Shown here one piece after another: positions 25,743 through 34,839 of a stretch of 64,000 nucleotides of DNA. The stretch's first letter is position 1, and the number at the start of each line of letters is the position of its first letter. Source of the DNA: Telluribacter roseus. GTDB lineage: Bacteria; Bacteroidota; Bacteroidia; Cytophagales; Spirosomataceae. The notes beneath the pieces are model-generated. The model saw only the letters and a program-made list of their open reading frames with translations. It was not told the DNA's origin and did no database searches. A program made the translations under genes and the position numbers. The DNA lies in assembly GCF_017355915.2 (NCBI RefSeq), contig NZ_JAFEUV020000005.1, positions 124,001 through 188,000 of the forward strand, read 5' to 3'.

Positions 25743-27065
25743 TTACTTCACACTGGTAGCTTGTTTTTTTGCGTTCAGGCGGCTTACCAGCCATTCATTC
25801 ATCTTGTCACGCTGCTCAGGGTAGGTCCAGTGGCCGGTGTCCAGGGCCAGGTACAACTCCTTAGGTGCTTTGATAACATTGTACGAGGCGTACATGGAGG
25901 TAGGTGGGCAGGTTTCGTCATTGAAGCCCCATGAGTAGTTGCCCGGTACCTTCACCCGCTTGGCAAAGTTGACTACGTCGTAGTAGCCGGCAGTCTCAAT
26001 CTTTTCCTTTTTGTTGTTAAAAGCCAGGTTGTTGCCGGTAAAGTAGTGAGGCCAGCCACCCGCGCGGCCATTGAGGTAGCCTGTTACATCGCTCAGGGCC
26101 GGATAGAAGGCACCCAGCCACTTTACCCGCTCGTCCAGTCCGGCGGTAACGATGGAGAGAGCTCCTCCCTGGCTTCCTCCGGTAACGGCCAGGTTGCTGC
26201 CATCGTACTGCGGCAGGCTCACCAAGAAGTCGTTGGCCCGTACACAGCCCAGGTACACCTTCTTGTAGTAAAAGCGGTCTTTGTCGTCGAGGTTGTAGTT
26301 CCAGTACTGGTCCAGTCCGGCGGCCCGCAGGTCGTTGTATACGCCGGCATCCATGGTGACAGGTACCCCATGAATACCGATTTGCAGCGTTATGATTCCT
26401 TTCTCGGCGTTGGCAATGTCGCCAAAGTACGGACGTACGCCCGCGCCGGGTACATGCAGCAGAGCCGGGTACTTACCTTCTTTTTTAGGCATGGACAGGA
26501 TACCGTAGATACGAGATCCGGGCTGGTGGTTCTGGATGCTGACGTGGTACACGTTTACACTTTCGGTACTACGCTCGGGTAGCAAGGTCATTCTGACATC
26601 CATGGGTACTTTGGCCAGATCGGCTTTGGCCTTAGTCCAGAACTGGTCAAAATCGGCCGGATCAGCTACCGTTGGCTGAATCTTTTCGGGCTCAAAGCCT
26701 GCCGTAGCCAGTCCGCGGTATTCGATACCATCTACTTCTGCCACGGCCACGCAACGCAGGAAGCCCGGCGTCTTGAGGGTACCTCCGTCCAGTATCAGCG
26801 AGCCATTGGTCAGCGTTTTGGTTTCTTTGGTAGTAGCCGGCATTTTCTCCGGACCGATCTCATACTTTACCACCGCATTCTTGACTGGATTGCCATTTTG
26901 TAATACACTTACCGTAAACTTTGCTTTTTCACCGGTCCGGTAGGTCCAGTCGGTGTGGTCGGGAGCGACAAGTACCTTTACAAAGCGCTCGACGGGTTGA
27001 GCCAGCAGGGGAGCCAGGTACAGGCATAGGGCCGCCAGCGTAAGCAGCAGGGAACGTTTTTTCAT
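25743..27065 (-). CDS. Secreted acetyl-xylan esterase family (AXE1/CE7) alpha/beta hydrolase
   Basis: The 440-residue protein has a signal peptide (MKKRSLLLTLAALCLYLAPLLAQ). A beta-sandwich-like N-terminal domain spans about residues 24-130. The AXE1 hydrolase domain follows, with YPALLHVPGAG near the oxyanion strand, the nucleophile motif VTGGSQGGALS near residue 295, the acid in WGFNDETCPPTS, and the histidine in LDTGHWTYPEQ near the C-terminus. CE7 enzymes remove acetyl groups from xylan, cephalosporins and small esters. Periplasmic or outer-surface location is expected. The additional N-terminal domain is larger than in Bacillus CE7 enzymes. It may contribute to plant glycan use together with the GH-A hydrolase at 40921-42411. 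Confidence 0.88.
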   Translation of the reverse strand: MKKRSLLLTLAALCLYLAPLLAQPVERFVKVLVAPDHTDWTYRTGEKAKFTVSVLQNGNPVKNAVVKYEIGPEKMPATTKETKTLTNGSLILDGGTLKTPGFLRCVAVAEVDGIEYRGLATAGFEPEKIQPTVADPADFDQFWTKAKADLAKVPMDVRMTLLPERSTESVNVYHVSIQNHQPGSRIYGILSMPKKEGKYPALLHVPGAGVRPYFGDIANAEKGIITLQIGIHGVPVTMDAGVYNDLRAAGLDQYWNYNLDDKDRFYYKKVYLGCVRANDFLVSLPQYDGSNLAVTGGSQGGALSIVTAGLDERVKWLGAFYPALSDVTGYLNGRAGGWPHYFTGNNLAFNNKKEKIETAGYYDVVNFAKRVKVPGNYSWGFNDETCPPTSMYASYNVIKAPKELYLALDTGHWTYPEQRDKMNEWLVSRLNAKKQATSVK

Positions 27066-27100
27066 GCGTAGATCAGGATTTAGCGAATTGGAATAGAATT

Positions 27101-27133
27101 GAAAAAGCGTGCTTTAACTCTATAAAGCACGCT
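27101..27133 (-). terminator. Terminator of the BaiN-like flavoprotein gene
   Basis: AGCGTGCTTTA (27106-27116) and TAAAGCACGCT (27123-27133) form a perfect 11-bp stem. On the minus strand it is followed by TTTTTC (complement of 27101-27105), placing it downstream of the stop at 27172 and before the esterase start at 27065. Confidence 0.85.
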
Positions 27134-27171
27134 CCCCGGCAGATTTATCTATTCTAGCAGTTAAACCCTCA

Positions 27172-28401
27172 TCACGATCTTCCAACGGCTCGCCCCGCTA
27201 TGTAGCCGGTAGTCCAGGCGCTCTGGAAGTTGAACCCTCCGGTGATGCCATCAATATCCAGTACTTCCCCGGCAAAGTACAGTCCCGGTACCTGCCTGCT
27301 TTCCAGCGTAGCCGCGTCTATATCAGAGAGTGATATACCTCCGCAGGTCACAAATTCTTCCTTATAGGTACTCTTGCCCTTCACCTCAAACTGGCTGTTG
27401 GTCAGTAGCTCGGTCAGGCGGTTGAGAGCCTTGTGGGGCGCGTCGCCCCAGCGCAGGGTATCTGGTATCTCGGCTTGCTCGGCAAAGGCTTTCCATAGTC
27501 TGAGGGGCAGGCCAAAGCGGGCGTGGGAGTGGATCTGCTGCTTGGGGGTGTTGGCTTTATCGGCCATCAGCAGCTCCCGTACCTGCTGTTCGTTAAGGTC
27601 GGGCAGCCAGTTGATCTTACAGGTAAACTGGTAGTTATTCTCGGCTAGTTCGCGGGCGCCCCAGGCCGAAAGCTTAAGTACCGCCGGTCCACTGAATCCC
27701 CAGTGGGTGACGAGCAGCGGCCCCCGCCACTCGTGCTTGGTACCTTGTATTCTGACGAAAGCATCTTGTACCGCTACCCCTGCCAGCGGCAACAGGTAGT
27801 TGCCGGGGGTATTGAAGGTAAACAGCGAAGGCACAGGCGACTCGATAGCGTGTCCGTGGCTGGACAGCCAGTCAAACCCCGAACGCTGCGGTTGACCACC
27901 CGTGGCAATAAGCAATCGATCCGCCTGTATGGGGGCACCTTCGAGCAGGTGTATGACAAAACGGGGACCGGCAGGCGCATCGGACCAGCCAAATGTCTTG
28001 ACACCCGTACTGGTCAGTACCTGTATACCGGCCCGCTGGGCAGCCCGCATCAGGCAGTCAATAATGGTCTCGGAAGAGTCCGTCACCGGAAACATCCGGC
28101 CGTCCGGCTCCGTTTTTAGCTTTACGCCCCGGTTCTGAAACCAGTCTACAGTAGCCTGCGCATCAAACTGAGTGAGTAGTTTTTTCAGAAGCCTGGCTCC
28201 ACGCGGGTAGTTTTTGATAAAGTACCTGAGTTCGCTGGGGGAGTGGGTGACATTGCACCTGCCTCCACCCGATATACGTACCTTGTTCAGGACCGACCGG
28301 TTTTTTTCGAGAATAGTAACCCTGGCCTTAGGGTAGGTTTCGGCGGCGGTAATAGCTGCGAAAAAGCCGGCTGCTCCACCGCCGATTATAACAATATGCA
28401 T
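27172..28401 (-). CDS. BaiN/HI0933-family FAD-dependent oxidoreductase
   Basis: The 409-residue protein has the dinucleotide-binding start HIVIIGGGAAGFFAAITAAE and the family signature SGGGRCNVTHS near residue 45. LLIATGGQPQRSG is near residue 166, and the C-terminal FAD loop VLDIDGITGGFNFQSAWTTG lies near residue 380. Members include BaiN, a flavoprotein proposed to act on bile-acid intermediates, and many uncharacterised proteins often labelled aminoacetone oxidase family. No signal peptide is present. The gene has its own terminator. It starts 89 bp downstream of the outer-membrane protein gene and may share its transcript. The substrate is unknown. Confidence 0.88.
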   Translation of the reverse strand: MHIVIIGGGAAGFFAAITAAETYPKARVTILEKNRSVLNKVRISGGGRCNVTHSPSELRYFIKNYPRGARLLKKLLTQFDAQATVDWFQNRGVKLKTEPDGRMFPVTDSSETIIDCLMRAAQRAGIQVLTSTGVKTFGWSDAPAGPRFVIHLLEGAPIQADRLLIATGGQPQRSGFDWLSSHGHAIESPVPSLFTFNTPGNYLLPLAGVAVQDAFVRIQGTKHEWRGPLLVTHWGFSGPAVLKLSAWGARELAENNYQFTCKINWLPDLNEQQVRELLMADKANTPKQQIHSHARFGLPLRLWKAFAEQAEIPDTLRWGDAPHKALNRLTELLTNSQFEVKGKSTYKEEFVTCGGISLSDIDAATLESRQVPGLYFAGEVLDIDGITGGFNFQSAWTTGYIAGRAVGRS

Positions 28402-28490
28402 GAGGTGTCAACGTGGGTATTTGCTTCCAAAGATACATGTTTAGGAAGCAACAAGTTCCGGCAGCCGTACTGCTTTACCTGGTCATGGAT

Positions 28491-29366
28491 TTACCCCCGG
28501 TGCCTGGGCTCGTATATGAGCCGGACAAAGCTACTCAGGCGCTCGTTGTTACGGTTTACGGGTATACCTGTCACAATACCGATCAGGAAGTTTTCGGCAA
28601 TGCCTAACCTCATCTGCGGACGAATGACCATATCAAAGGTACCGTGGGATATTTCCTTATTAAGTTCTATACCTATGAAGTTGCGGGTACCAGGCAGCAT
28701 GTAGTGGAAATTAGAGTTGATCTGAAAGGCTGTATGCATGCGGGACTGGTTGCGGAGGTGCTCAATGCGGGGCCCGGTATACAACAATGTATGGAAGTTG
28801 TTGCCCCAGCGCTTAGCGGCAATAAAAAACGGATTGTAGATATGCCCTTTTAATATATTTCCCCGCTCCAGTTTTTTCAGATCTACCAGTTCCAGTTCGT
28901 AGATACCTCCCAGCGCAAGGGTAGTTTTGAAATGCTCCGACACCAGGAAAGACCATTGGAATGCACTCTTAAACGATTCTATCCGGTTAGACGGTAGAGC
29001 TCCGTTTCTGCTTCTTGAGTTAGAACTGTATAAGGTAACAGGTACTTCAAACTCCACCCCCAATCGGTTGATCGGCGCAAACTCATACTCAACCAGTATG
29101 CCGTAACTATCGTAGTTAAGACGATCAGTAAGTCCCATTCCTACGTTCCATTCGGCTTCTCCTTTGCGCGCGCCTAGGTCACGGATCAAATCAATGTACA
29201 AGGGCTCAGCGTGCAGTACCTTATCGGGTTCGCGCTTGTCCTGTACCTCAAGGATATACAGTGAGTCCAGAACCTGATTCTCATTAACCAGGGTATCAGA
29301 GGTAGTCTGCGCAAATGAAAATGAGGCAATGAGTAATAATACAAAAGTTAATACGGAACACTTCAT
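28491..29366 (-). CDS. Predicted outer-membrane beta-barrel protein
   Basis: The 291-residue protein has a signal peptide (MKCSVLTFVLLLIASFSFAQ). It then alternates amphipathic strands, for example EWNVGMGLTDRLNYDSYGILVEYEFAPINRLGVEFEVPVTLY, ending in LSSFVRLIYEPRHRG. The segment HAEPLYIDLIRDLGARKGE near residue 53 is a stretch I recognise from a conserved Bacteroidota outer-membrane family of unknown function. The alternating pattern supports a barrel of about 10-12 strands. Location is the outer membrane; no ligand can be inferred. It is divergent from the nuclease gene at 29606, with a 239-bp AT-rich spacer. Confidence 0.7.
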   Translation of the reverse strand: MKCSVLTFVLLLIASFSFAQTTSDTLVNENQVLDSLYILEVQDKREPDKVLHAEPLYIDLIRDLGARKGEAEWNVGMGLTDRLNYDSYGILVEYEFAPINRLGVEFEVPVTLYSSNSRSRNGALPSNRIESFKSAFQWSFLVSEHFKTTLALGGIYELELVDLKKLERGNILKGHIYNPFFIAAKRWGNNFHTLLYTGPRIEHLRNQSRMHTAFQINSNFHYMLPGTRNFIGIELNKEISHGTFDMVIRPQMRLGIAENFLIGIVTGIPVNRNNERLSSFVRLIYEPRHRG

Positions 29367-29547
29367 GGTTAAACTACAAAATTAGATACAAGCAATTTGG
29401 TAATATTGATAATAGATAATAGTAATCATACCAGTAACCTGATAATGGCAGGGTAGGGTTAAAATTTAATATTGTTCTAATATAGCACGGGGCTTAACTG
29501 GGTTAATGACTATTACAACGCAATATTATATACGATCAGCAGAAAGG

Positions 29548-29582
29548 TTGTTTACGTCTATATTATGAATCAGCTACCTTTG
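29548..29582 (+). promoter_or_regulatory. Putative promoter of the membrane-anchored nuclease gene
   Basis: TACCTTTG at 29575-29582 is an exact TAnnTTTG element, 23 bp before the ATG at 29606. Upstream, TTG at 29548-29550 is 24 bp away, longer than usual, while TTTA at 29551-29554 has a 20-bp spacer with one mismatch. Transcription would start near 29589. Confidence 0.5.
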
Positions 29583-29605
29583 AAAAAAATAGTACGTTTA
29601 TATCT

Positions 29606-30661
29606 ATGACAAAATTCCAGCGCAGAGGTGTCAAGTGGAACAACAACACCCTGCTTCTCCTGTTCGTTTTTTTTATCGTGGGTCTGTTTCTTCACTACGG
29701 AGGACAGCCGCAGCCGGTTTTACAGTTCTGGGAGGATGTAAAATCCATTTTTACCACCTCCTCTTCTTCGGATCGAGAAAAAGACAATCCGTATAGATCA
29801 CCCGAGCCAGACCAACCGGGGACAACTACCGATAAACAGTCCCAGGAGGACGATAATGTAGCTACGGATAACCGGAAGTCGCAGAAGCCTCTGCCGGACT
29901 TTGATCGGGGTACTTCGGAAGGAAGTACTGTCGAGGCGGGCTCCATGGAAGAACTGACCCGCATCATTCGTCAGCGGGATTTTGTACTGCCAGCCTTAGA
30001 AAGAAACGATCAGATCGTCCGTCACACCGGCTATGCCCTGAAGTACGTGGAGCGCTATGAGCAGGCCGCCTGGGTGGCGTATGAGCTGCCGGGTACTCAG
30101 GTCAAAGGAAACCAGGAGCGCGAAAATACCTTCTATGATGATCCTTCCGTGAAGAGTGGCTCCGCCGTGCATGCCGACTATACCCGCAGTGGCTATGATC
30201 GGGGGCACCTCGCGCCGGCCGCTGATTTCAAGAACAACCGGGTCATGATGAAGGAGTCATTTTATATGAGTAATATCAGTCCGCAGGCACCTGACTTTAA
30301 CCGGGGGATCTGGAGCGACCTGGAACAACTGGTACGGGTGTGGGCTATCCGGTACAAGAAGGTATACGTAGTGACCGGACCGGTACTTAAGCCCGGGCTT
30401 CCTACGATCGGGCGACTAAATAAGGTGGCCGTACCGGAGCAGTACTATAAAGTCATTCTGGCGGTTACTCCGCCTACTGTCAAAGGCATTGCTTTCCTGA
30501 TGCGGAATGAAGGCTCCACGCAGCCGCTTTCCAGCTTTGTAGTGTCTATTGATGAGGTGGAAAAAGTCACCGGGATTGATTTCTTCCCGCGCTTGCCCAA
30601 TGCCATTCAGGACCAGGTAGAAGCTCAGAGTAATCAAGGGGATTGGTACCGGTTGAGATAA
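29606..30661 (+). CDS. Membrane-anchored DNA/RNA non-specific endonuclease (NUC1 family)
   Basis: The 351-residue protein has an N-terminal signal-anchor helix (TLLLLFVFFIVGLFL, residues 15-29). A disordered Ser/Asp/Gln-rich stretch spans about residues 50-110, and the endonuclease domain starts at about residue 130. The active-site motif SGYDRGHLAPAADF places the catalytic histidine at residue 201, with the magnesium-binding asparagine in MSNISPQAPDFNRGIW. The domain ends with DFFPRLPNA near residue 330. It hydrolyses single- and double-stranded nucleic acid, presumably outside the cytoplasm. It is monocistronic with a long terminator. A second nuclease of this family lies at 57448-58410. 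No immunity protein gene is adjacent, consistent with an exported enzyme. Confidence 0.93.
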   Translation: MTKFQRRGVKWNNNTLLLLFVFFIVGLFLHYGGQPQPVLQFWEDVKSIFTTSSSSDREKDNPYRSPEPDQPGTTTDKQSQEDDNVATDNRKSQKPLPDFDRGTSEGSTVEAGSMEELTRIIRQRDFVLPALERNDQIVRHTGYALKYVERYEQAAWVAYELPGTQVKGNQERENTFYDDPSVKSGSAVHADYTRSGYDRGHLAPAADFKNNRVMMKESFYMSNISPQAPDFNRGIWSDLEQLVRVWAIRYKKVYVVTGPVLKPGLPTIGRLNKVAVPEQYYKVILAVTPPTVKGIAFLMRNEGSTQPLSSFVVSIDEVEKVTGIDFFPRLPNAIQDQVEAQSNQGDWYRLR

Positions 30662-30680
30662 TTTCTATAGAAAGCGTCCA

Positions 30681-30725
30681 CAAAGTAAAATGGGCAGGTA
30701 CTTAGTACCTGCCCATTTTACTTTG
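30681..30725. terminator. Bidirectional terminator with 21-bp perfect stem
   Basis: The arms 30681-30701 and 30705-30725 are perfectly complementary over 21 bp with a TTA loop. The top arm begins CAAAGTAAAATGGGC and ends AGGTAC. The A- and T-rich ends give a T-rich exit in both directions. It lies between the convergent stops at 30661 and 30745. Confidence 0.85.
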
Positions 30726-30744
30726 TTTATAGAATGTAATAGCC

Positions 30745-32028
30745 TTAGGTCTTCATTTTTTTCTTCTTCGCGGCCGGGAACAGAATGTTGTTCAGGATCA
30801 ACCGGTAGCCAGCCGAGGTGGGGTGCAGGTTCAGATCAGTAGGCTCTTCACCGATGCGGTGCTGGTAGTCTTCAGGATCGTGACCCCCGTAGAAGGTAAA
30901 GAATCCCTTGCCGTAGGTGCTGTGGATGTAACGAGCTTCACCCGCTGACTTGGTTTCGGCCAGTACTATTACTTCGGGCTTGATGTATTGCTTTTTGTAA
31001 GCGGTAGTCTGTCCCAAAAATCCTTTGATCATGGTCATGTGGTTTTGGGTAAGCATGGTCGGTACCGGATCCCACTTGGCCGAAAACTGAAACAGGGTAA
31101 AGAAATCGTTCGACTCATTAAGGCCCCGCTGCTCGGGCTGATTGTCTATATCCGAAAACTCTATCTCGTAGGGATTGGTAATAGTCTTGAAATTATGGAA
31201 TGCCATGGTTTTGGTATAATCCAGCTTCTTATTAGCATTGGGATCAGCCGGGTCGCCATCGTACATCGCTTCCACTATGTCGACTCCATTGGCAGCCAGT
31301 GCTATGTCGAAGGTGTCCGTCGCGTTACACATGGCAAACATATAGCCTCCTCCCGACACAAACTCCGCAATCTTGCGGACTACCGCCAGTTTCATCTGGG
31401 GTACCTTAGCAAAGCCAAACTTTTCGGTAATACTCTCGGCCTCCCGCTTCTGGTCGCGGTACCAGGGGTAATCCTTAAACTGGTAAAACTTGCCGTACTG
31501 ACCCGTAAAGTCCTCGTGGTGGAGGTGAAGCCAGTCATATTCGGGCAATTTGCCTTTGAGTACTTCTTCGTCAAAGATGACATCATAAGGGATTTCCGCG
31601 TAGGACATCACCAGTGTAACGGCATCGTCCCAGGGTTGCTTTGCCTTGGGTGAGTACACCGCTACCTTAGGTGCTTTCTGTAGCTTCACAGCGTCCATGT
31701 TAGCATCTGGCGCCGCTACCTCCGACAGGATCTGATTTCCCTGAGCCTCCGAAATAACCTCAAAGCTGACGCCCCGGATGGTCATTTCAGTAGCGAACTT
31801 CTGATTGTACGGCACCATAAAACTGCCTCCCCGGTAGTTGAGCAGCCAGTCCATTTCGGTTTCGTAAACTTTCAGTATCCAATAGGCTATACCATAGGCT
31901 TTCAAATGATTTTTCTGGGACTCATCCATCGGTATGAGGAGTCGGTTGGCCCAGGTCTGGCCCGAAAGCGCTATAAATATGATAAACGGAATAAAGAACC
32001 GTATCACTGGTTTGAATCTTTCACCCAT
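30745..32028 (-). CDS. Exported uncharacterised Bacteroidota protein with class-I-amidotransferase-like fold
   Basis: The 427-residue protein has a signal peptide (FFIPFIIFIALSGQTWA). Its middle resembles a flavodoxin-like or ThuA/GATase-like domain: VAVYSPKAKQPWDDAVTLVMSYAEIPYDVIFDEE, then PEYDWLHLHHEDFTGQYGKFY and FVSGGGYMFAMCNATDTFDIAL, where a cysteine sits after the glycine turn as in amidotransferase nucleophile elbows. Homologues are, as I recall, often labelled asparagine synthetase B; the sequence shows no synthetase motifs, so that name is not adopted here. The C-terminal part has GKGFFTFYGGHDPEDYQHR. Secretion argues against glutamine-dependent synthesis. The function is unknown. 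Confidence 0.6.
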   Translation of the reverse strand: MGERFKPVIRFFIPFIIFIALSGQTWANRLLIPMDESQKNHLKAYGIAYWILKVYETEMDWLLNYRGGSFMVPYNQKFATEMTIRGVSFEVISEAQGNQILSEVAAPDANMDAVKLQKAPKVAVYSPKAKQPWDDAVTLVMSYAEIPYDVIFDEEVLKGKLPEYDWLHLHHEDFTGQYGKFYQFKDYPWYRDQKREAESITEKFGFAKVPQMKLAVVRKIAEFVSGGGYMFAMCNATDTFDIALAANGVDIVEAMYDGDPADPNANKKLDYTKTMAFHNFKTITNPYEIEFSDIDNQPEQRGLNESNDFFTLFQFSAKWDPVPTMLTQNHMTMIKGFLGQTTAYKKQYIKPEVIVLAETKSAGEARYIHSTYGKGFFTFYGGHDPEDYQHRIGEEPTDLNLHPTSAGYRLILNNILFPAAKKKKMKT

Positions 32029-32103
32029 CGTTTGCAGCTTTACTATATGAAAATGAAATAACGTAATATATACAAATTTTATGCAAACTGGTGCCGTAAG
32101 CCG

Positions 32104-33348
32104 ATGAATATAAAGGAAAATGTAAGCGAAGGATTGCGCTCTATTCAGGCCAACGTGCTTCGTACCGTACTGACTGCCTTGATCATAGCCATCGGTATTA
32201 CCTCACTGGTAGGCATACTTACGGCCATTGAAGGAATCCAGAGTTCGGTGAACAGTAGCTTCGCTGATCTGGGCGCTAACACGTTTACCGTGCGAAATCA
32301 GGAGGACAGGGGGCGTAGAACGGGCGGACGGTCAGGAAAGCGCTATCCTGACATCAACTACCGGCAGGCAGTAGCCTTTGCTACCCAGTTCGGGCAGCAA
32401 TTTGATGCGACGGTGTCACTATCGGCTCCGGTGGGCGGAGCTGTACAGGTCAAGTACCTGTCCCGGAAGACAAACCCCAATGTTTCAGTGGTTGCCGCGG
32501 ATGATGCCTACCTGAGTATCAATGGCTACAAGATAGACCTGGGGAGGAATTTTAGCAGAACGGACCAGGAAAAGTCACTAAATGTGGCGATAATGGGGCA
32601 GGAGGTGGCCCGAAACCTTTTTGAGGGGCGCGATCCCGTCAACCGGCAGATTACACTGATGGGCGCCCGGTTTACGGTCGTCGGGGTATTGGAAAAGAAA
32701 GGCTCGCTCGGCGGGGGCACCGGCGCGGACCGGATCATCCTGGTGCCGCTGGACACGGGCCGGGGGCTCGCCGCTAACCGGTCGCTCACTTTCAACATTA
32801 CGGCTTCGGCGCCTGATATTGCGGATAGTGAATATGTCATTGAAGAGGCTCGGGGAGTGATGCGGCGCGTCCGCAACGACGCCCTGGGTACTCCGGATTC
32901 GTTTGAAATACAGCGGGCCGATGCCCTGGCCAAAGACTTCGAGAATATAAGTGGCTACCTGCGGCTCGGAGGCTTCGGGATTGGGATCATTACGCTATTG
33001 GGAGCGGCCATTGCCCTTATGAATATCATGATGGTATCCGTTACGGAGCGAACCCGCGAAATAGGCATCCGCAAATCACTGGGAGCCACTCCTAAGGTAA
33101 TCAGGCTACAGTTCCTGATCGAGGCCATTGTGATCTGTATCATTGGCGGCCTGGGCGGCCTGCTGTTTGGTATCCTGATCGGCAACCTGATCTCCAATAC
33201 CATCAGCCAGGAGAGTAATTTTGTGGTTCCGTGGCTCTGGATGCTGATGGGAATCCTGGTCTGTGTGCTGGTGGGAGTAATTTCGGGTATATATCCCGCC
33301 ATAAAGGCCTCACGCTTAGATCCCATCGAAGCCTTACGGTATGAGTAG
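32104..33348 (+). CDS. MacB-type ABC transporter permease
   Basis: The 414-residue protein has TM1 ([26 protein letters not shown]), a large periplasmic MacB_PCD domain (about residues 48-270), and three C-terminal helices of the FtsX-like domain. The conserved motif [34 protein letters not shown] near residue 315 is diagnostic. It begins with [21 protein letters not shown], the usual cytoplasmic lead-in. The partner ATPase is not adjacent. Such permeases work with LolD/MacB-like ATPases in efflux or lipoprotein handling. The gene is rightward, directly upstream of tRNA-Leu, and probably monocistronic. Confidence 0.88.
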   Translation: MNIKENVSEGLRSIQANVLRTVLTALIIAIGITSLVGILTAIEGIQSSVNSSFADLGANTFTVRNQEDRGRRTGGRSGKRYPDINYRQAVAFATQFGQQFDATVSLSAPVGGAVQVKYLSRKTNPNVSVVAADDAYLSINGYKIDLGRNFSRTDQEKSLNVAIMGQEVARNLFEGRDPVNRQITLMGARFTVVGVLEKKGSLGGGTGADRIILVPLDTGRGLAANRSLTFNITASAPDIADSEYVIEEARGVMRRVRNDALGTPDSFEIQRADALAKDFENISGYLRLGGFGIGIITLLGAAIALMNIMMVSVTERTREIGIRKSLGATPKVIRLQFLIEAIVICIIGGLGGLLFGILIGNLISNTISQESNFVVPWLWMLMGILVCVLVGVISGIYPAIKASRLDPIEALRYE

Positions 33349-33371
33349 GCTAAATATTTTGCACAGATAAC

Positions 33372-33401
33372 TTGACAAATCTGCTTTTCTACCTATTTTT
33401 G
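33372..33401 (+). promoter_or_regulatory. Promoter of tRNA-Leu(CAA)
   Basis: TTG (33372-33374) is separated by 19 bp from TATTTTTG (33394-33401), an exact match to the Bacteroidota -33/-7 pattern. Transcription would begin about 33408, 17 nt before the mature tRNA 5' end. Confidence 0.75.
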
Positions 33402-33424
33402 CCATCCCAACACCCAGTTGATAG

Positions 33425-33508
33425 GCCCAGATGGCGGAATTGGTAGACGCGTTGGTCTCAAACACCAATGGGGTCACACCCGTGCCGGTTCGACTCCGGC
33501 TCTGGGTA
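33425..33508 (+). tRNA. tRNA-Leu (anticodon CAA)
   Basis: An 84-nt class II tRNA. The acceptor arm GCCCAGA pairs with TCTGGGT (the first pair is G-U), with discriminator A. The D arm has GGCGGAATTGGTAGACGC. The anticodon stem is TTGGT/ACCAA with loop CTCAAAC, giving anticodon CAA that reads UUG. The T arm is GCCGG-TTCGACT-CCGGC. CCA is not encoded. It has its own promoter and terminator. Confidence 0.97.
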
Positions 33509-33514
33509 CTTGGG

Positions 33515-33549
33515 AAGCCTTCCAATCGTAAGATCGGAAGGCTTTTTTA
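33515..33549 (+). terminator. Terminator of tRNA-Leu
   Basis: AAGCCTTCC (33515-33523) pairs with GGAAGGCTT (33536-33544) and is followed by a run of T residues to 33548. It starts 7 bp after the tRNA. Confidence 0.88.
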
Positions 33550-33630
33550 TTTTACTCCCTGGTTAAATCTTCTCCTGAAGCTTTCACAGAACATCTTCAT
33601 ACAAAGGTTTATAACTCAATGATTCAAGTC

Positions 33631-34839
33631 CTAAAATGCGGTAAACTGCGAGGCTAGTACTTTAAGCTGGTGAAAGTTGAAAAGTGAAAAGGAACTCTTG
33701 CCCAGGAAAAACAATGTAGGACTTATAAATGATATGGTAGTAGCTAAGAGTGCGATAGCAGTGGCTACTCGGTATTCTGTATTCTTTCCGACAAGGATTA
33801 TCGCCAGGAGTATCCATAGGTAGGCATAGGTTAGGCTTCTTGTTACATCCAGAACACTGTATGATATACCCCAGCATAAGGTGAATAGAACTACTGAACA
33901 AACTGCATAGGTTTTGGAGGAATTATTCCATAACCAGATGAGTGAGAGGATGGGAAAGATCCAATACCCATCAAAGGTGTTGAGTAGTGAATGGGGCATT
34001 GACTGCATATTCACCAAAACCATTTTGATTCCTACCAGAGAGCTGAATCCAACCGGAATACTCAGGTGAAAGAGCCAGCCTAATGACAATCTGATGCTGA
34101 TATATAGCCCTATTGTTAGCAGATATAAGAGTGCTACCTTCTTCCAAAGTGGATAGGTTTCTGTTTGGCCTTGTTTGTCTTCAATCAATGGGATCCAGAA
34201 GAGAATAACAGGTGAAACGATTATAGACCTTTCATCGGTCCAGAAAGCAAGGCTGAGAAACAGTGGTACAAGCCAAAGCCGTTTCATTATCAATGAATAA
34301 GTGGCGGCAAGCAGAGAGAATAAAGCAAATCCATCAAACCAGCCATATGTATCCCAGAAAAAGGCATTGCCCAGATAAATAAATGGAAGTCCCAGCGTCA
34401 AAATCATAGCGTAGGCCTTCATGCCGCTTAACTGATGTACTAGGGTGAGGAATAAATAGAAGAAGGCAAACCCCAGGGCGTGCTGAAGAAAGAAAAGACT
34501 TCGGATAAAAGTGTCTAAACTAGTATGGGGTAGTAGTTTGCCTACTAGAGCCGGAGCCAGTCTGAAGGCTCTTTTGGACCGGTGAGTAGATTCTGTATGA
34601 TGCTGAGGAGTAAGCGGATGCAGGCTTTGATCATAAATGGTCTTCCAGTTGGCTCTATAATCAGAAAATTCCCAGTGGTAAGAGCTAGTGGAGTAAAAGC
34701 TTAGGTAGTCCGGGTTATTCAGAAGGATACTTGTGAAAGTACATATAATAGCTGTAGTCGTTTTCCATCTTTTGTATGAAGTGGCTAACGAAAGGAAGTG
34801 AAAAATACGGTTAAAGGAATTGTAAATGATCAGATTCAT
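33631..34839 (-). CDS. Polytopic membrane protein of unknown function, compositionally atypical
   Basis: The 402-residue protein has about nine hydrophobic helices (for example LVPLFLSLAFWTDERSIIVSPVILFWIPLI and the C-terminal AIALLATTISFISPTLFFLG). A first extracytoplasmic loop (residues about 45-105) is rich in Ser, Tyr and His (PDYLSFYSTSSYHWEFSDYRANW). The topology resembles GT-C or oligosaccharide-processing membrane proteins, but I recognise no family. The gene is visibly more AT-rich than its neighbours and has few GTAC sites, unlike the rest of the window. It lies tail-on against tRNA-Leu(CAA). These point to recent acquisition. It is monocistronic. Confidence 0.65.
   Translation of the reverse strand: MNLIIYNSFNRIFHFLSLATSYKRWKTTTAIICTFTSILLNNPDYLSFYSTSSYHWEFSDYRANWKTIYDQSLHPLTPQHHTESTHRSKRAFRLAPALVGKLLPHTSLDTFIRSLFFLQHALGFAFFYLFLTLVHQLSGMKAYAMILTLGLPFIYLGNAFFWDTYGWFDGFALFSLLAATYSLIMKRLWLVPLFLSLAFWTDERSIIVSPVILFWIPLIEDKQGQTETYPLWKKVALLYLLTIGLYISIRLSLGWLFHLSIPVGFSSLVGIKMVLVNMQSMPHSLLNTFDGYWIFPILSLIWLWNNSSKTYAVCSVVLFTLCWGISYSVLDVTRSLTYAYLWILLAIILVGKNTEYRVATAIALLATTISFISPTLFFLGKSSFSLFNFHQLKVLASQFTAF

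Noticed and set aside
33425-34839. Attachment-site duplication of the tRNA-Leu 3' end
   Set aside because: No copy of the T-arm/acceptor sequence (CCGGCTCTGGGTA) is found in the following 3 kb, and no integrase gene is present.
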